Below are positions 25,676-33,392 of a DNA stretch of 35,257 nucleotides, one piece after another (position 1 is the stretch's first letter; the number at the start of each line of letters is the position of its first letter). The stretch is from Paracoccaceae bacterium (GTDB lineage Bacteria > Pseudomonadota > Alphaproteobacteria > Rhodobacterales > Rhodobacteraceae): the NCBI GenBank assembly GCA_018223085.1, contig JAAEZB010000016.1, positions 16,031 to 51,287 on the forward strand, given 5' to 3'. Below the pieces are notes generated by a model. That model did not search any database. It had not been told where the DNA came from and saw only the letters and a list, made by a program, of their open reading frames with translations. The position numbers were made by a program, and so were the translations under genes.

Positions 25676-27334
25676 ATGACCTTTTTCAAACGCAACGGAC
25701 CGCCAATGCCCAAGGCAATCGTCGATCAAGCATCCAAGGTTGGTGACGATCCGGTGAGCCGCCGCGAATTCCTGGCCCTCGCCAGCGCATTCGGCGCCAC
25801 CGCAGCAACCGCCTATTCGATGCTCGGCATGGCCGCCCCGGCTCAGGCCGCCACCATGGCGAAACAAGGCGGCACCGTGCGCATCCAGATGGAAGTGCGC
25901 GCCCTCAAAGACCCGCGCACCTATGACTGGTCGCAGATCGCCAACTTCTCGCGCGGCTGGCTCGAATATCTCATCTCTTACGAGAACGACGGTACCTTCA
26001 AGCCGCAGCTTCTTGAGAGCTGGGACATCTCGGAAGACGCCAAAACCTATACGCTCAACGTCCGCAAAGGCGTGAAGTGGAACAATGGTGACGACTTCAC
26101 CGCCGAAGACGTGGCGCGCAACATCGCGGGCTGGTGTGACAAGGCCGTCGAAGGCAACTCGATGGCTGGCCGCTTCGCGACCCTCGTCGACGAAGCCACC
26201 GGCAAAGCCATTGAAGGCGGCATCGTCGTCGTCGATAGCCACACCGTGCAACTCAACCTGCCGAAATCCGACATCTCGCTCATTCCGGGCATGGCTGACT
26301 ACCCGGCCGCAATCGTGCACTCTTCGCACAACCCCGAAGACATGCTGTCGAACCCGGTCGGCACCGGCCCCTACCTGCCGGAATCGCTCGAAGTTGGCGT
26401 GAAATCTGTTCTGGTGCGTAACGAAGATCACGCATGGTGGAACGCTGGCAACGGCGCATGGCTCGACCGGATCGAATATGTCGACTACGGCACCGACCCG
26501 GCGGCATGGGTTGCTGCGGCTGAAGCCGAAGAAATCGACGCGACCTATTCGGTCGACGGTGAATTCATCGACATCATCTCGTCGCTCGGCTTCGACGAAA
26601 ACGAAGTTGTCACCATGGCAACGATCGTTGTGCGCCCGAACCAGCTCGCCGAGGTGGACGGCAAGAAGCCCTACGCAGACAAGCGCGTGCGTCAGGCCAT
26701 CGCCATGGCCGTGGACAACAATGTCCTGCTCGAACTTGGCCATGATAGCCGCGGTGCCGTCGCCCAGAACCACCACGTTGGCCCGGCACACCCGGAATTC
26801 GCCGACATTGGCATGCCCAAGCATGACCCGGCTGGCGCTCTGGCGCTGCTCAAAGAGGCGGGCATGGCCGATTTCGAGATGGAAATCCACTCGATCGACG
26901 ATGCATGGCGCAAGAACACCACCGACGCCGTCGCAGCCCAGCTGCGTGACGCCGGCTTCAAGGTCAAGCGCACCATCCTGCCCGGTTCGACCTTCTGGAA
27001 CGACTGGACCAAGTATGCGTTCTCGTCGACCAACTGGAACCACCGTCCGCTCGGCGTGCAGATCTGGGCCCTGGCCTACCGCTCCGGCGAAGCCTGGAAC
27101 GAGTTCGGCTATGCCAACCCCGAGTTCGACGCCATCCTCGAACAGGCCTTGGCCACCGCGGATGTCGAGAAGCGCCGCGCGCTGATGGAAAAAGGCGAGA
27201 AGATCCTTCAGGACGACGCCGTCACCATTCAGCCCTACTGGCGTTCGCTCTACAACCACACCAAACCGGGCCTCGCAGGCTGTGCACACCACATCTCCTT
27301 CGAATACCGCCCGGCGGAAATCCACTGGACCTGA
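25676..27334 (+). CDS. Tat-exported ABC transporter substrate-binding protein, family 5 (peptide/nickel type)
   Basis: A 552-residue extracytoplasmic solute receptor. ATG 25676 follows GAGAGGAAG and is preferred over the in-frame ATG at 25628. The leader has a twin-arginine motif, [14 protein letters not shown] (28-41), a hydrophobic stretch and a cleavage site after AQA near residue 58, so export as a folded protein is likely. The mature region follows the SBP_bac_5 pattern: [36 protein letters not shown], and [13 protein letters not shown]. Family members bind oligopeptides, nickel or other small solutes; the ligand cannot be told. No permease or ATPase genes follow, and a strong terminator lies 20 bp downstream, so it is an orphan receptor here. 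Confidence 0.92.
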   Translation: MTFFKRNGPPMPKAIVDQASKVGDDPVSRREFLALASAFGATAATAYSMLGMAAPAQAATMAKQGGTVRIQMEVRALKDPRTYDWSQIANFSRGWLEYLISYENDGTFKPQLLESWDISEDAKTYTLNVRKGVKWNNGDDFTAEDVARNIAGWCDKAVEGNSMAGRFATLVDEATGKAIEGGIVVVDSHTVQLNLPKSDISLIPGMADYPAAIVHSSHNPEDMLSNPVGTGPYLPESLEVGVKSVLVRNEDHAWWNAGNGAWLDRIEYVDYGTDPAAWVAAAEAEEIDATYSVDGEFIDIISSLGFDENEVVTMATIVVRPNQLAEVDGKKPYADKRVRQAIAMAVDNNVLLELGHDSRGAVAQNHHVGPAHPEFADIGMPKHDPAGALALLKEAGMADFEMEIHSIDDAWRKNTTDAVAAQLRDAGFKVKRTILPGSTFWNDWTKYAFSSTNWNHRPLGVQIWALAYRSGEAWNEFGYANPEFDAILEQALATADVEKRRALMEKGEKILQDDAVTIQPYWRSLYNHTKPGLAGCAHHISFEYRPAEIHWT

Positions 27335-27354
27335 TCCACGGATCTCACTTACTG

Positions 27355-27384
27355 AAAAGGGCCGCTCTCGGGCGGCCCTTTTTT
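27355..27384 (+). terminator. Intrinsic terminator after the substrate-binding protein gene
   Basis: GGGCCGC (27359-27365), a 6-nt loop and GCGGCCC (27372-27378) form a perfect 7-bp stem followed by six T residues. The flanking AAAA extends pairing, so it could also stop transcription from the other side. Confidence 0.95.
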
Positions 27385-27416
27385 ATGACGGATAACTTGC
27401 GGGACAAAGATCAGAT

Positions 27417-27899
27417 ATGGACATGACCCTTCTTGCCCAAACCGTATCCCTCGCTCTGCCTGCCGCGTGGTTGACGCTTGGCGTGCGCGACAACATCCTG
27501 CACCCTTCCGTCAACGAAACCCTGACCGCGCAGGTCTTCACCTTCGCGCGCATGAAGGCCGATTATCCCGAAATATACGCACGTTTCATGCATCGCAGCA
27601 TCCACAACCGCCGCAGTCAGCGCGCCGCCTTTGCCCTCGTGATCCTCGCCGAACTGGCAACAACTTTGGTGCTCTGGCTCGGCGTCGGCCTGCTCGCATC
27701 CGCTCTGCTTGGAATCGTCGCGATTGAAGTGGCACAGCCTGTCGCCCTTCTCGGCGCGCTGATGTTCACCGCGCTCTGGGGCATGTTTACCGTGGTGGGC
27801 AACCACTTCTCGTATTGGTGCTGCCACGAAGGCGCCCAGAGCATCCACTTTCAATTGATGCTCTGGGGCATGGCAAACCTGATCTTCCTCAGTCTTTGA
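27417..27899 (+). CDS. DUF2165-type small integral membrane protein
   Basis: A 160-residue inner-membrane protein with about four hydrophobic segments (6-22, 70-92, 94-110 and 112-130) and a conserved-looking polar block near the C terminus (GNHFSYWCCHEGAQSIHFQL). The pattern of HR/HN residues before the second helix, AELATTLVLWLGV and the final WC-HEGAQ block fits the DUF2165 family, whose function is unknown. The assignment is from memory of the family pattern. A terminator upstream isolates it from the binding-protein gene. Its last codons and stop (27882-27903) are identical to the DNA at the end of znuA. Confidence 0.75.
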   Translation: MDMTLLAQTVSLALPAAWLTLGVRDNILHPSVNETLTAQVFTFARMKADYPEIYARFMHRSIHNRRSQRAAFALVILAELATTLVLWLGVGLLASALLGIVAIEVAQPVALLGALMFTALWGMFTVVGNHFSYWCCHEGAQSIHFQLMLWGMANLIFLSL

Positions 27900-27903
27900 G
27901 GCA
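27875..27903. repeat. Left copy of 29-bp direct repeat (28/29 identical to 28713-28741)
   Basis: This copy covers the last codons and stop of the DUF2165 gene. The 22-bp core at 27882-27903 is identical to 28720-28741; the six bases before it (AAACCT) also match, with one mismatch at 27881 (G) versus 28719 (T). The spacing between copies is 838 bp. Confidence 0.95.
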
Positions 27904-27925
27904 GCCACCCTGACGGCCTTCTGCC

Positions 27926-28519
27926 CTATTCGGAAACGGGATGGGTCAGATCCGCATAGGCCCATGTCAAAGCGGTGACAGCGCTCCCTGTGGTCGCGAT
28001 CGGTCGATGCACGATGACCCCTTCGCGCCTCGCCCCAGACTCCCTGTCCGCCGCCCAGCTTAGGCGCTCACCAGATGTCTCCACCTCAACATCTTCGACA
28101 TCAAACAAGGTGCCGCGCGGCAAACGCTTGTCAGAAATGAAATATGCCTCGGCGGCCGTAGCCAATTCAGCAAAAGGTATTTCTGTGAACACGGAACACA
28201 TGGAGAGATTGCCGTCATGGGTGATTTGCACCGACCCCGCGCCACCGGGCAAGCGGTAGGTTGCTGAGAAAATCCCATTGGAAACCGATTGCGTGGCGGC
28301 GTCGATTTCAAAGGTTTCATCTGCACGCCTTGCGAGATCGCCATCTGGAACCCAACAGCCGAGCACAAAGCGAAAAAGGATGCTATCTGCGGGCTCGACG
28401 CCCGTTGTTTTTTCCTCGCTCTTTCCAAGTATGCGCTGTTGAAGAAGCGGAAAAAACATCTGCCCCAAAAGGATCATCACGGTTAGAAGTATGGCGATCT
28501 TTGCCGTCTTCGGATTCAT
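27926..28519 (-). CDS. Hypothetical protein with N-terminal membrane anchor
   Basis: From ATG 28517-28519 the protein has 197 residues; an in-frame start at 28540 is possible. A basic start and hydrophobic helix (IAILLTVMILLGQMFFPLL, about 6-24) give an uncleaved anchor or signal sequence. The rest is a soluble, probably periplasmic, beta-rich domain: GCWVPDGDL, FSATYRLPGGAGSVQITHDG, MCSVFTEIPFAELATAAEAY. I recognise no family. The gene sits inside the segment bracketed by the 22/29-bp direct repeat. Its 5' half and upstream region are near 50% G+C by hand count, lower than neighbouring genes, so it may be a later acquisition. Confidence 0.72.
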   Translation of the reverse strand: MNPKTAKIAILLTVMILLGQMFFPLLQQRILGKSEEKTTGVEPADSILFRFVLGCWVPDGDLARRADETFEIDAATQSVSNGIFSATYRLPGGAGSVQITHDGNLSMCSVFTEIPFAELATAAEAYFISDKRLPRGTLFDVEDVEVETSGERLSWAADRESGARREGVIVHRPIATTGSAVTALTWAYADLTHPVSE

Positions 28520-28544
28520 TTTCGTACCACCTACCATCAAATGG

Positions 28545-28558
28545 CTCGTTTGAACGAG
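28545..28558. promoter_or_regulatory. Short inverted repeat upstream of the hypothetical anchored protein gene
   Basis: CTCGTT-TG-AACGAG lies 26-39 bp upstream of the ATG at 28519. It may be an operator or the foot of the 5' leader. The remaining 28559-28673 shows no gene. Confidence 0.3.
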
Positions 28559-28673
28559 ACCCTATTCACGCCCTGCCCGCTGCGGGGCGAAACAGCTTTC
28601 AGCGATTTCCTTAGCGAAACAAGGGTATCTAATCCAACAAACGTGGCCTCCAACAGAACCGAAAAGCTTCATC

Positions 28674-28699
28674 AAAAAAGGGCCGCCCGCAGGCAGCCC
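28674..28699 (-). terminator. Intrinsic terminator of znuA
   Basis: On the minus strand GGGCTGCC, loop TGCG and GGCGGCCC form an 8-bp stem with one G-U pair, followed by six T residues (28674-28679). It lies 27 bp beyond the znuA stop. Confidence 0.88.
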
Positions 28700-28712
28700 T
28701 ATCAATCTCGCA

Positions 28713-28741
28713 AAACCTTATCTTCCTCAGTCTTTGAGGCA
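28713..28741. repeat. Right copy of 29-bp direct repeat (28/29 identical to 27875-27903)
   Basis: This copy covers the last five codons of znuA, on the opposite strand, plus 14 bp beyond its stop. Read on the plus strand it also encodes NLIFLSL followed by a stop, the same end as the DUF2165 protein. Confidence 0.95.
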
Positions 28742-29785
28742 TTCCGTAAACGCCTCTGCGACGCCCTGCACAACCGCACCATAAAGGCCGGCCCCGGCCT
28801 CCTGCGTAACGCCAATCGGGTCAAGCTCGGCCACCTTAGCGTCGCCCGCGATGGTGCGGATGATCTTGGCGTTGAACTGCGGCTCCGAGAAGACACAGAC
28901 CACGTTCCGCTCTTCCATCACATGCTCAATCTCCTTGAGCCGCGCCGCGCTCGGCGCTTCGGCATCACCTTTGAGAAGCGCGCCCGCCCCGGTCAGGCCA
29001 AACCGGTTCTCGAAATAATGATAGGCATCATGGAACACGATAAAGGAACGATCCTTGACCGGCTCAAGCTCGACCGACACGTCTGCAATCAACGCCGCCA
29101 GCTCACCACGCGCCGCCTCGGCATTGGCAAGATAGGTATCGGCATGGGCCGGGTCGATCTCCGACAGGGTCGCAGCAATCTCCGCAAGCATCGCGCGCCC
29201 GTTTTCCGGGTCAAGCCACACATGCGGGTCCATGCCGCCCTCGTGGTCATGTCCGTGATCGTCATGCCCATGCTCGGCATGATCCTCGTGATCGTCATGG
29301 TCGTCATGCCCGTCGTGGCCATGCTCTTCATGCGCGTCATGACCTTCATCTTCATGCGCGTCATGGTCGTGATCGTCATGACCGTTTTCCGCCATGTTAG
29401 AGCCTGTTTCAGTCTCTTCATGCGCCTCGAAAACCGCCTTCTCGCGGAACTCCAAAAGGGTCATCCCTTCCGCCTCGACAAGCTCAACCGTGAGAGCATC
29501 CGGCGCAAGCGTCTCGAACGTCTCATCAAGCCCCGGCGTGAGCATCGGCCCGATCCAGAACACCACATCCGCCGCCTGCAAGGCTCGCGCCTCGCTCGGA
29601 CGCATGCTATAGCCATGCGGAGAAACCCCCTGCGGCACGAGGAGAGACGGTGTGCCCACACCCTTCATCACCTGCGCCACCAGCGACTGCACCGGGGCAA
29701 TATCTGCAACAACCGCCGGACCTTCTGCCATCGCGGCACCCGCCATACTCATCGCGGCCACGCCGCTCAAAACCCAAGTCTTCAC
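28727..29785 (-). CDS. znuA: Zinc ABC transporter substrate-binding protein ZnuA
   Basis: The best start is GTG 29783-29785, with AAGGAG 6 nt upstream; the upstream in-frame ATG at 29800 would place that ribosome site inside the gene. The protein has 352 residues with a signal peptide ending AGAAMA (about residue 20). Zinc ligands include His57 in SPHGY, His188 in DPHVWLDP and the histidine in FHDAYHYFE. Between the first two lies an Asp/His-rich loop (about 136-181) with 17 histidines in 46 residues, typical of ZnuA and absent from manganese receptors. It delivers periplasmic Zn2+ to ZnuBC. It diverges from zur across a Zur box and ends in a terminator. Confidence 0.97.
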   Translation of the reverse strand: MKTWVLSGVAAMSMAGAAMAEGPAVVADIAPVQSLVAQVMKGVGTPSLLVPQGVSPHGYSMRPSEARALQAADVVFWIGPMLTPGLDETFETLAPDALTVELVEAEGMTLLEFREKAVFEAHEETETGSNMAENGHDDHDHDAHEDEGHDAHEEHGHDGHDDHDDHEDHAEHGHDDHGHDHEGGMDPHVWLDPENGRAMLAEIAATLSEIDPAHADTYLANAEAARGELAALIADVSVELEPVKDRSFIVFHDAYHYFENRFGLTGAGALLKGDAEAPSAARLKEIEHVMEERNVVCVFSEPQFNAKIIRTIAGDAKVAELDPIGVTQEAGAGLYGAVVQGVAEAFTECLKD

Positions 29786-29827
29786 GTCTCGCTCCTTCAT
29801 GCATCGCGCTTTCAGCTGGACGTAGAC

Positions 29828-29845
29828 GATATGTTATAATATATC
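29828..29845. promoter_or_regulatory. Zur box in the znuA/zur divergent promoter
   Basis: GATATGTTATAATATATC is an A+T-rich near-palindrome (arms GATAT/ATATC, core with one mismatched half) in the 86 bp between znuA (start 29785) and zur (start 29872). It matches the Fur/Zur-type site pattern known in alphaproteobacteria and contains a TATAAT. Zinc-loaded Zur bound here would repress both directions; this is inferred from position and pattern. Confidence 0.85.
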
Positions 29846-29871
29846 AACCCGCAATCGGAAGGACGTCACCC

Positions 29872-30342
29872 ATGCACGATATCGGCTTTGCCAATCATGA
29901 CCACGCAACCTGCGTGACGACCGCGCTCGCCACGGTTGAAACCGCCTGCGCCGCTCAGAAACTGCAACTGACCCCGACCCGCCGCCGCGTCCTCGAAATC
30001 CTGCTTGAGGAACACCGCGCCATGGGCGCCTATGACATCCTCGCCATTCTTGCCGCCGAAGGGCTCGGCTCACAGCCGCCAGTGGTCTACCGCGCCCTTG
30101 ATTTCCTCGTATCCAACGGCTTTGCCCACAAGATCGAGAAACTGAACGCCTATCTCGCCTGCACCCATCCGGGCGAAAATCATTCGCCGGTGTTCCTGAT
30201 CTGCCGCGCCTGCGAGACCGTCGCCGAGGCATCCATGCCCATGACCGACCTGCGCCGCGCCGCCGATGGTGCCGGGTTCCTGATCGAGAATACCGTGATC
30301 GAAGTCGAAGGCCTCTGCCCCGCCTGCCGCGAGGCCGCCTGA
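29872..30342 (+). CDS. zur: Zinc uptake regulator Zur (Fur family)
   Basis: A 156-residue Fur-family repressor. The winged-helix part has LTPTRRRVLEILL (33-45) and the recognition helix SQPPVVYRALDFLVSNGFAH (67-86). The structural zinc site is CRAC (111-114) with CPAC (149-152). The regulatory-site region is HPGENHSPVFLICRAC. The short N-terminal stretch with HDHATC may add metal contacts. Among Fur-family members the choice of Zur rests on position: znuC and znuB follow in the same operon and znuA diverges. ATG 29872 has GGAAGGA about 9 nt upstream. znuC begins 3 bp after the stop. Confidence 0.95.
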   Translation: MHDIGFANHDHATCVTTALATVETACAAQKLQLTPTRRRVLEILLEEHRAMGAYDILAILAAEGLGSQPPVVYRALDFLVSNGFAHKIEKLNAYLACTHPGENHSPVFLICRACETVAEASMPMTDLRRAADGAGFLIENTVIEVEGLCPACREAA

Positions 30343-30345
30343 TCC

Positions 30346-31101
30346 ATGCGCCTCGTCACTCTTGAAGACCTGACCGTCCGCCTTGGCGGCCATACCGCCC
30401 TCTCCCATGTGGATTTCCATATCGACAAAGGCGAGATCGTGACCGTGGTCGGCCCCAATGGCTCGGGCAAGACCACGCTCCTCAAAACGGTCATCGGTGC
30501 CGTCAAACCTTCGCACGGCACCCTAAGCCGCGCCCCCGGCCTGCGCATCGGCTACGTGCCTCAACGCCTCGCCATCGACAACACCCTGCCCCTGACCGTC
30601 GGCCGCTTCCTGAGCCTGCCGCGCCGCCATTCCGCCGCCACCATGCAATCCGCGCTCGAAGACGCCGGGGCCGACGACCTGATGGACCGCCAGATGACCG
30701 CCCTCTCCGGTGGACAGTTTCAGCGCGTCCTCCTCGCCCGCGCCATCCTCGAAAAGCCGGACCTCCTGATTCTCGACGAACCCACAACCGGCCTCGACCA
30801 ACCCGGCTCTGCCTCCCTCTATCGCCAGATCGAAAAAATCCGCCGCGATCTGGGAAGCGCCGTCCTCATGGTAAGCCACGAACTCCATGTCGTGATGAGC
30901 GCCTCTGACCGCGTGGTCTGCCTCAACGGCCATGTCTGCTGTCACGGCACGCCCGAAATCGTCGCCGACGCGCCCGAATACCGCGCCCTCTTCGGTTCCG
31001 GCACCCAAGGCGCATTGGCCCTCTACCGCCACGATCACGACCATCATCACCATGGCCACCCCGCCCATAGCCATGAACATGGGGACTGCGACCATGCTTG
31101 A
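30346..31101 (+). CDS. znuC: Zinc ABC transporter ATP-binding protein ZnuC with His-rich tail
   Basis: A 251-residue ABC ATPase. Walker A is GPNGSGKTT (36-44), the signature LSGGQFQRV (120-128), Walker B LLILDEPTTGLD (140-151), and the switch histidine lies in LMVSHELHVV. It powers ZnuB-mediated Zn2+ import. The C-terminal tail (228-251) holds 11 histidines in 24 residues plus one cysteine, a likely cytoplasmic zinc-binding or sensing element. The end of the gene overlaps the znuB start by 8 bp, so the two are translationally coupled. It begins 3 bp after zur, so expression should be under Zur control. Confidence 0.96.
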   Translation: MRLVTLEDLTVRLGGHTALSHVDFHIDKGEIVTVVGPNGSGKTTLLKTVIGAVKPSHGTLSRAPGLRIGYVPQRLAIDNTLPLTVGRFLSLPRRHSAATMQSALEDAGADDLMDRQMTALSGGQFQRVLLARAILEKPDLLILDEPTTGLDQPGSASLYRQIEKIRRDLGSAVLMVSHELHVVMSASDRVVCLNGHVCCHGTPEIVADAPEYRALFGSGTQGALALYRHDHDHHHHGHPAHSHEHGDCDHA

Positions 31102-31885
31102 CGATTTCATGCTCCGCGCAACGCTGGCCGGAATCGGCGTCGCCATCGCCGCCGCGCCTCTTGGCTGTTTCGTGGTCTGGCGTCGCATGGCCTATTTCGG
31201 CGACGCCACTGCCCATGCCGCGATCCTCGGCGTGGCCCTGTCCCTGGCGCTCTCGACCTCGGTCTTCGCCGGGGCCATGGCCGTGGCGCTCGCCATGGCG
31301 CTGACCGTGACAACGCTCTCCGGGCGCGGTTTTGCCATGGATACGCTGCTCGGCGTATTGGCCCATTCGGCGCTGGCCTTCGGCCTCGTCGCAGTGTCCT
31401 TCCTGCAAGGCATCCGCCTCGACCTCGACGCCTACCTCTTCGGTGACATCCTCGCCGTGAGCAAAACCGACCTCGCGGTGATCTGGTCCGGTGCCGGGCT
31501 GGTACTTCTGCTGATGGCGTGGCGATGGGCACCACTTCTGACCGCAACGCTCAACCCCGACCTCGCCTATGCGTCTGGCATTGACCCACGGCGCGAACAA
31601 CTTGTCCTGACGCTTGGCCTCGCCATCGTCGTGGCCGTGGCAATCAAGGTCATCGGTGCACTGCTGATTGTCGCCCTGCTCATCATCCCCGCTGCCGCCG
31701 CCCGCCCTCTGGCGCGCACCCCGGAACATATGGCGCTCTCCGCCGCCCTGATCGGCACCGCCGCCGCCGTGGGCGGGCTACGCCTGTCCTTCCTGTTCGA
31801 TACACCCTCGGGGCCGACGATCGTCTGCACCGCGTCCATACTCTTTGCCGTGACAACGCTTTCGGCCCGCCTTCTGCCGCGTTAA
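31094..31885 (+). CDS. znuB: Zinc ABC transporter permease ZnuB
   Basis: From ATG 31094 the protein has 263 residues, the usual length; reading further upstream only follows the znuC tail in another frame. It is an ABC-3 family permease with about eight hydrophobic segments. GCFVVWRRMAYFGDATAHAA near residues 24-43 and GALLIVALLIIPAAAARPLA near 190-209 are the family signatures; the latter region contacts the ATPase. It forms the membrane channel for Zn2+ delivered by ZnuA. It is last in the zur-znuC-znuB operon, and no T-tract terminator follows, only a long hairpin at 32003. Confidence 0.96.
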   Translation: MLDDFMLRATLAGIGVAIAAAPLGCFVVWRRMAYFGDATAHAAILGVALSLALSTSVFAGAMAVALAMALTVTTLSGRGFAMDTLLGVLAHSALAFGLVAVSFLQGIRLDLDAYLFGDILAVSKTDLAVIWSGAGLVLLLMAWRWAPLLTATLNPDLAYASGIDPRREQLVLTLGLAIVVAVAIKVIGALLIVALLIIPAAAARPLARTPEHMALSAALIGTAAAVGGLRLSFLFDTPSGPTIVCTASILFAVTTLSARLLPR

Positions 31886-31920
31886 CGAAACGGTGGGGTA
31901 ACGATTGCCCCACCACCGCG

Positions 31921-31953
31921 ATACAGACGCAATACCGACGTGATACCGACGTG
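31921..31953. repeat. Three tandem 11-bp units
   Basis: ATACCGACGTG occurs twice head to tail (31932-31942 and 31943-31953), preceded by the related ATACAGACGCA (31921-31931). It lies 36 bp after the znuB stop. No role is evident. Confidence 0.75.
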
Positions 31954-32002
31954 CGTTTTGCCGTTAACACTCTTCCTCTTGCCGAAAATATCCCGGGGTG
32001 AA

Positions 32003-32024
32003 TTGGCCGCCTTCCGGCGGCCAA
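32003..32024. other. Long perfect hairpin between convergent znuB and esterase genes
   Basis: TTGGCCGCC-TTCC-GGCGGCCAA has a 9-bp perfect stem and tetraloop. Neither side has a T tract, so it is not a standard intrinsic terminator, but its position between converging genes suggests transcript-end protection or weak termination. Confidence 0.6.
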
Positions 32025-32037
32025 GAGGGGCTGGCCC

Positions 32038-33279
32038 CTAGCCCACCAACGCCCCATGCACGAGCGCCTTCATTTCGGCCCGCGCCGGATAGCTGCTCGA
32101 CGGCGACAACTGGGTGAAAAACACCACGCTAAGCCCCGTCTTCCGGTCCACCCAGAAGAAGGTCGACGCCATCCCGCCCCAGCTGAAATCCCCGACCGAT
32201 CCCGGAACCCGCGCCCGCGCCGGATCAAGCACCACCGCACCACCAAGACCAAAGCCCATGCCTTCCATGGGCTGCTCGGCAAAGCTCTGCGGCCCCATCT
32301 CGGCGATCTCACCACGAAGATGGTTTTGCATCATAAAATCAACGGTTTGCGGCGACAACAAGCGCACATCTCCCAGCGCTCCACCCTGCCGAAGCATCTC
32401 GGCAAAGCGCATGTAATCGTCGATCGTGCCCACAAGGCCACCCCCGCCCGAGAACATATCCGCATTGAGGAAGGGCGAGCCCTCCTTCTGGTCGAACCGG
32501 CGCAACGGATCACCCCCCGTCTGCGCCGCATTAAGCGCCATCGCGTCCCCCGCCAGCGGCGTATAGAGCGAGGCAAACCGATCCACCGCCTCTTTCGGCA
32601 CGGAAAACGCGGTTTCCTTCATCCCCAGAGGCCCAAGGATTTCCGTCTCGAAAAACGCCTCAAGCGTCTTTCCCGAAACCACCTCAACAACCCGACCCAG
32701 CACATCAATCGCCACCGAGTATTCCCACCTTGCCCCCGGCTGAAACGCCAATGGCAAAGCCGCCACCTGATCGACCATTTCGGCCAAAGCCCCTTGGTTC
32801 GCGCGGAAGATCAAATCATCCTCTTCCATCGCCGCCGCGAGCACCCCAGGATTGAACGGATAACTCAAACCCGCCGTATGCGTCAGAAGATGATGCAACG
32901 TCGGCACCGCCGCCGGTTCAGTCTCTTCAATCGACATCGCGCCGGGGATAAGCGCCCGCATCTCTTTGAAAGATGGGATAAATTCGCTCACCGGCGTATC
33001 GAGCGTAAAAAGCCCACGCTCATAGAGCATCATAAGCGCAACCGAGGTCACCGGCTTGGTCATGGAATATATGCGCGCCACCGTATCGCGCTCGAACAGC
33101 GCGCCGCTCTCGATATCGCGATACCCGGTGGCGTGAAAATACGCCTCTTCGCCATGGCGTTTGATGAGCATGCTACTGCCGGGATATTTCCGTGCCGTGA
33201 CATAGGACTCCATCCATGTCCCGATCCGGTCGAGCCGTTCAGGATCAAACCCAAGCCGTGCGGCGTCCCCCCTGTTCAT
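32038..33279 (-). CDS. Serine beta-lactamase-like hydrolase/esterase (family VIII type)
   Basis: A 413-residue protein of the class C beta-lactamase/penicillin-binding fold. The nucleophile motif SMTK is at 72-75 and the tyrosine motif YSV at 187-189, where true class C enzymes have YxN. LLTHTAGLSYPF (131-142) and GGGGLVGTIDDYMRFAEML are family blocks. The protein lacks a signal peptide, which argues against a periplasmic beta-lactamase and for a cytoplasmic esterase or transesterase. ATG 33277-33279 is chosen with GGACAGGG about 10 nt upstream; an in-frame TTG two codons earlier is possible. It follows the acyl-CoA synthetase gene by 113 bp. Substrate unknown. Confidence 0.9.
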   Translation of the reverse strand: MNRGDAARLGFDPERLDRIGTWMESYVTARKYPGSSMLIKRHGEEAYFHATGYRDIESGALFERDTVARIYSMTKPVTSVALMMLYERGLFTLDTPVSEFIPSFKEMRALIPGAMSIEETEPAAVPTLHHLLTHTAGLSYPFNPGVLAAAMEEDDLIFRANQGALAEMVDQVAALPLAFQPGARWEYSVAIDVLGRVVEVVSGKTLEAFFETEILGPLGMKETAFSVPKEAVDRFASLYTPLAGDAMALNAAQTGGDPLRRFDQKEGSPFLNADMFSGGGGLVGTIDDYMRFAEMLRQGGALGDVRLLSPQTVDFMMQNHLRGEIAEMGPQSFAEQPMEGMGFGLGGAVVLDPARARVPGSVGDFSWGGMASTFFWVDRKTGLSVVFFTQLSPSSSYPARAEMKALVHGALVG

Positions 33280-33392
33280 GCGCAAAATCCCTGTCCTTGC
33301 GGGCCCGCCACAATGCGCGGCCCGTCTCCTCCATCCCTACCTTGCCGCCGCGACAAGGTCCGGGGCAAGCACGCAAAAATACGTAGGTTGAT

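Noticed and set aside
25616-27325. 569-codon frame antisense to the substrate-binding protein gene
   Set aside because: It mirrors the real gene codon for codon and has no family features; it is a high-G+C shadow.
28541-29839. 432-codon frame antisense to znuA
   Set aside because: Its apparent hydrophobic Val/Met repeats are the complement of the ZnuA His/Asp-rich loop.
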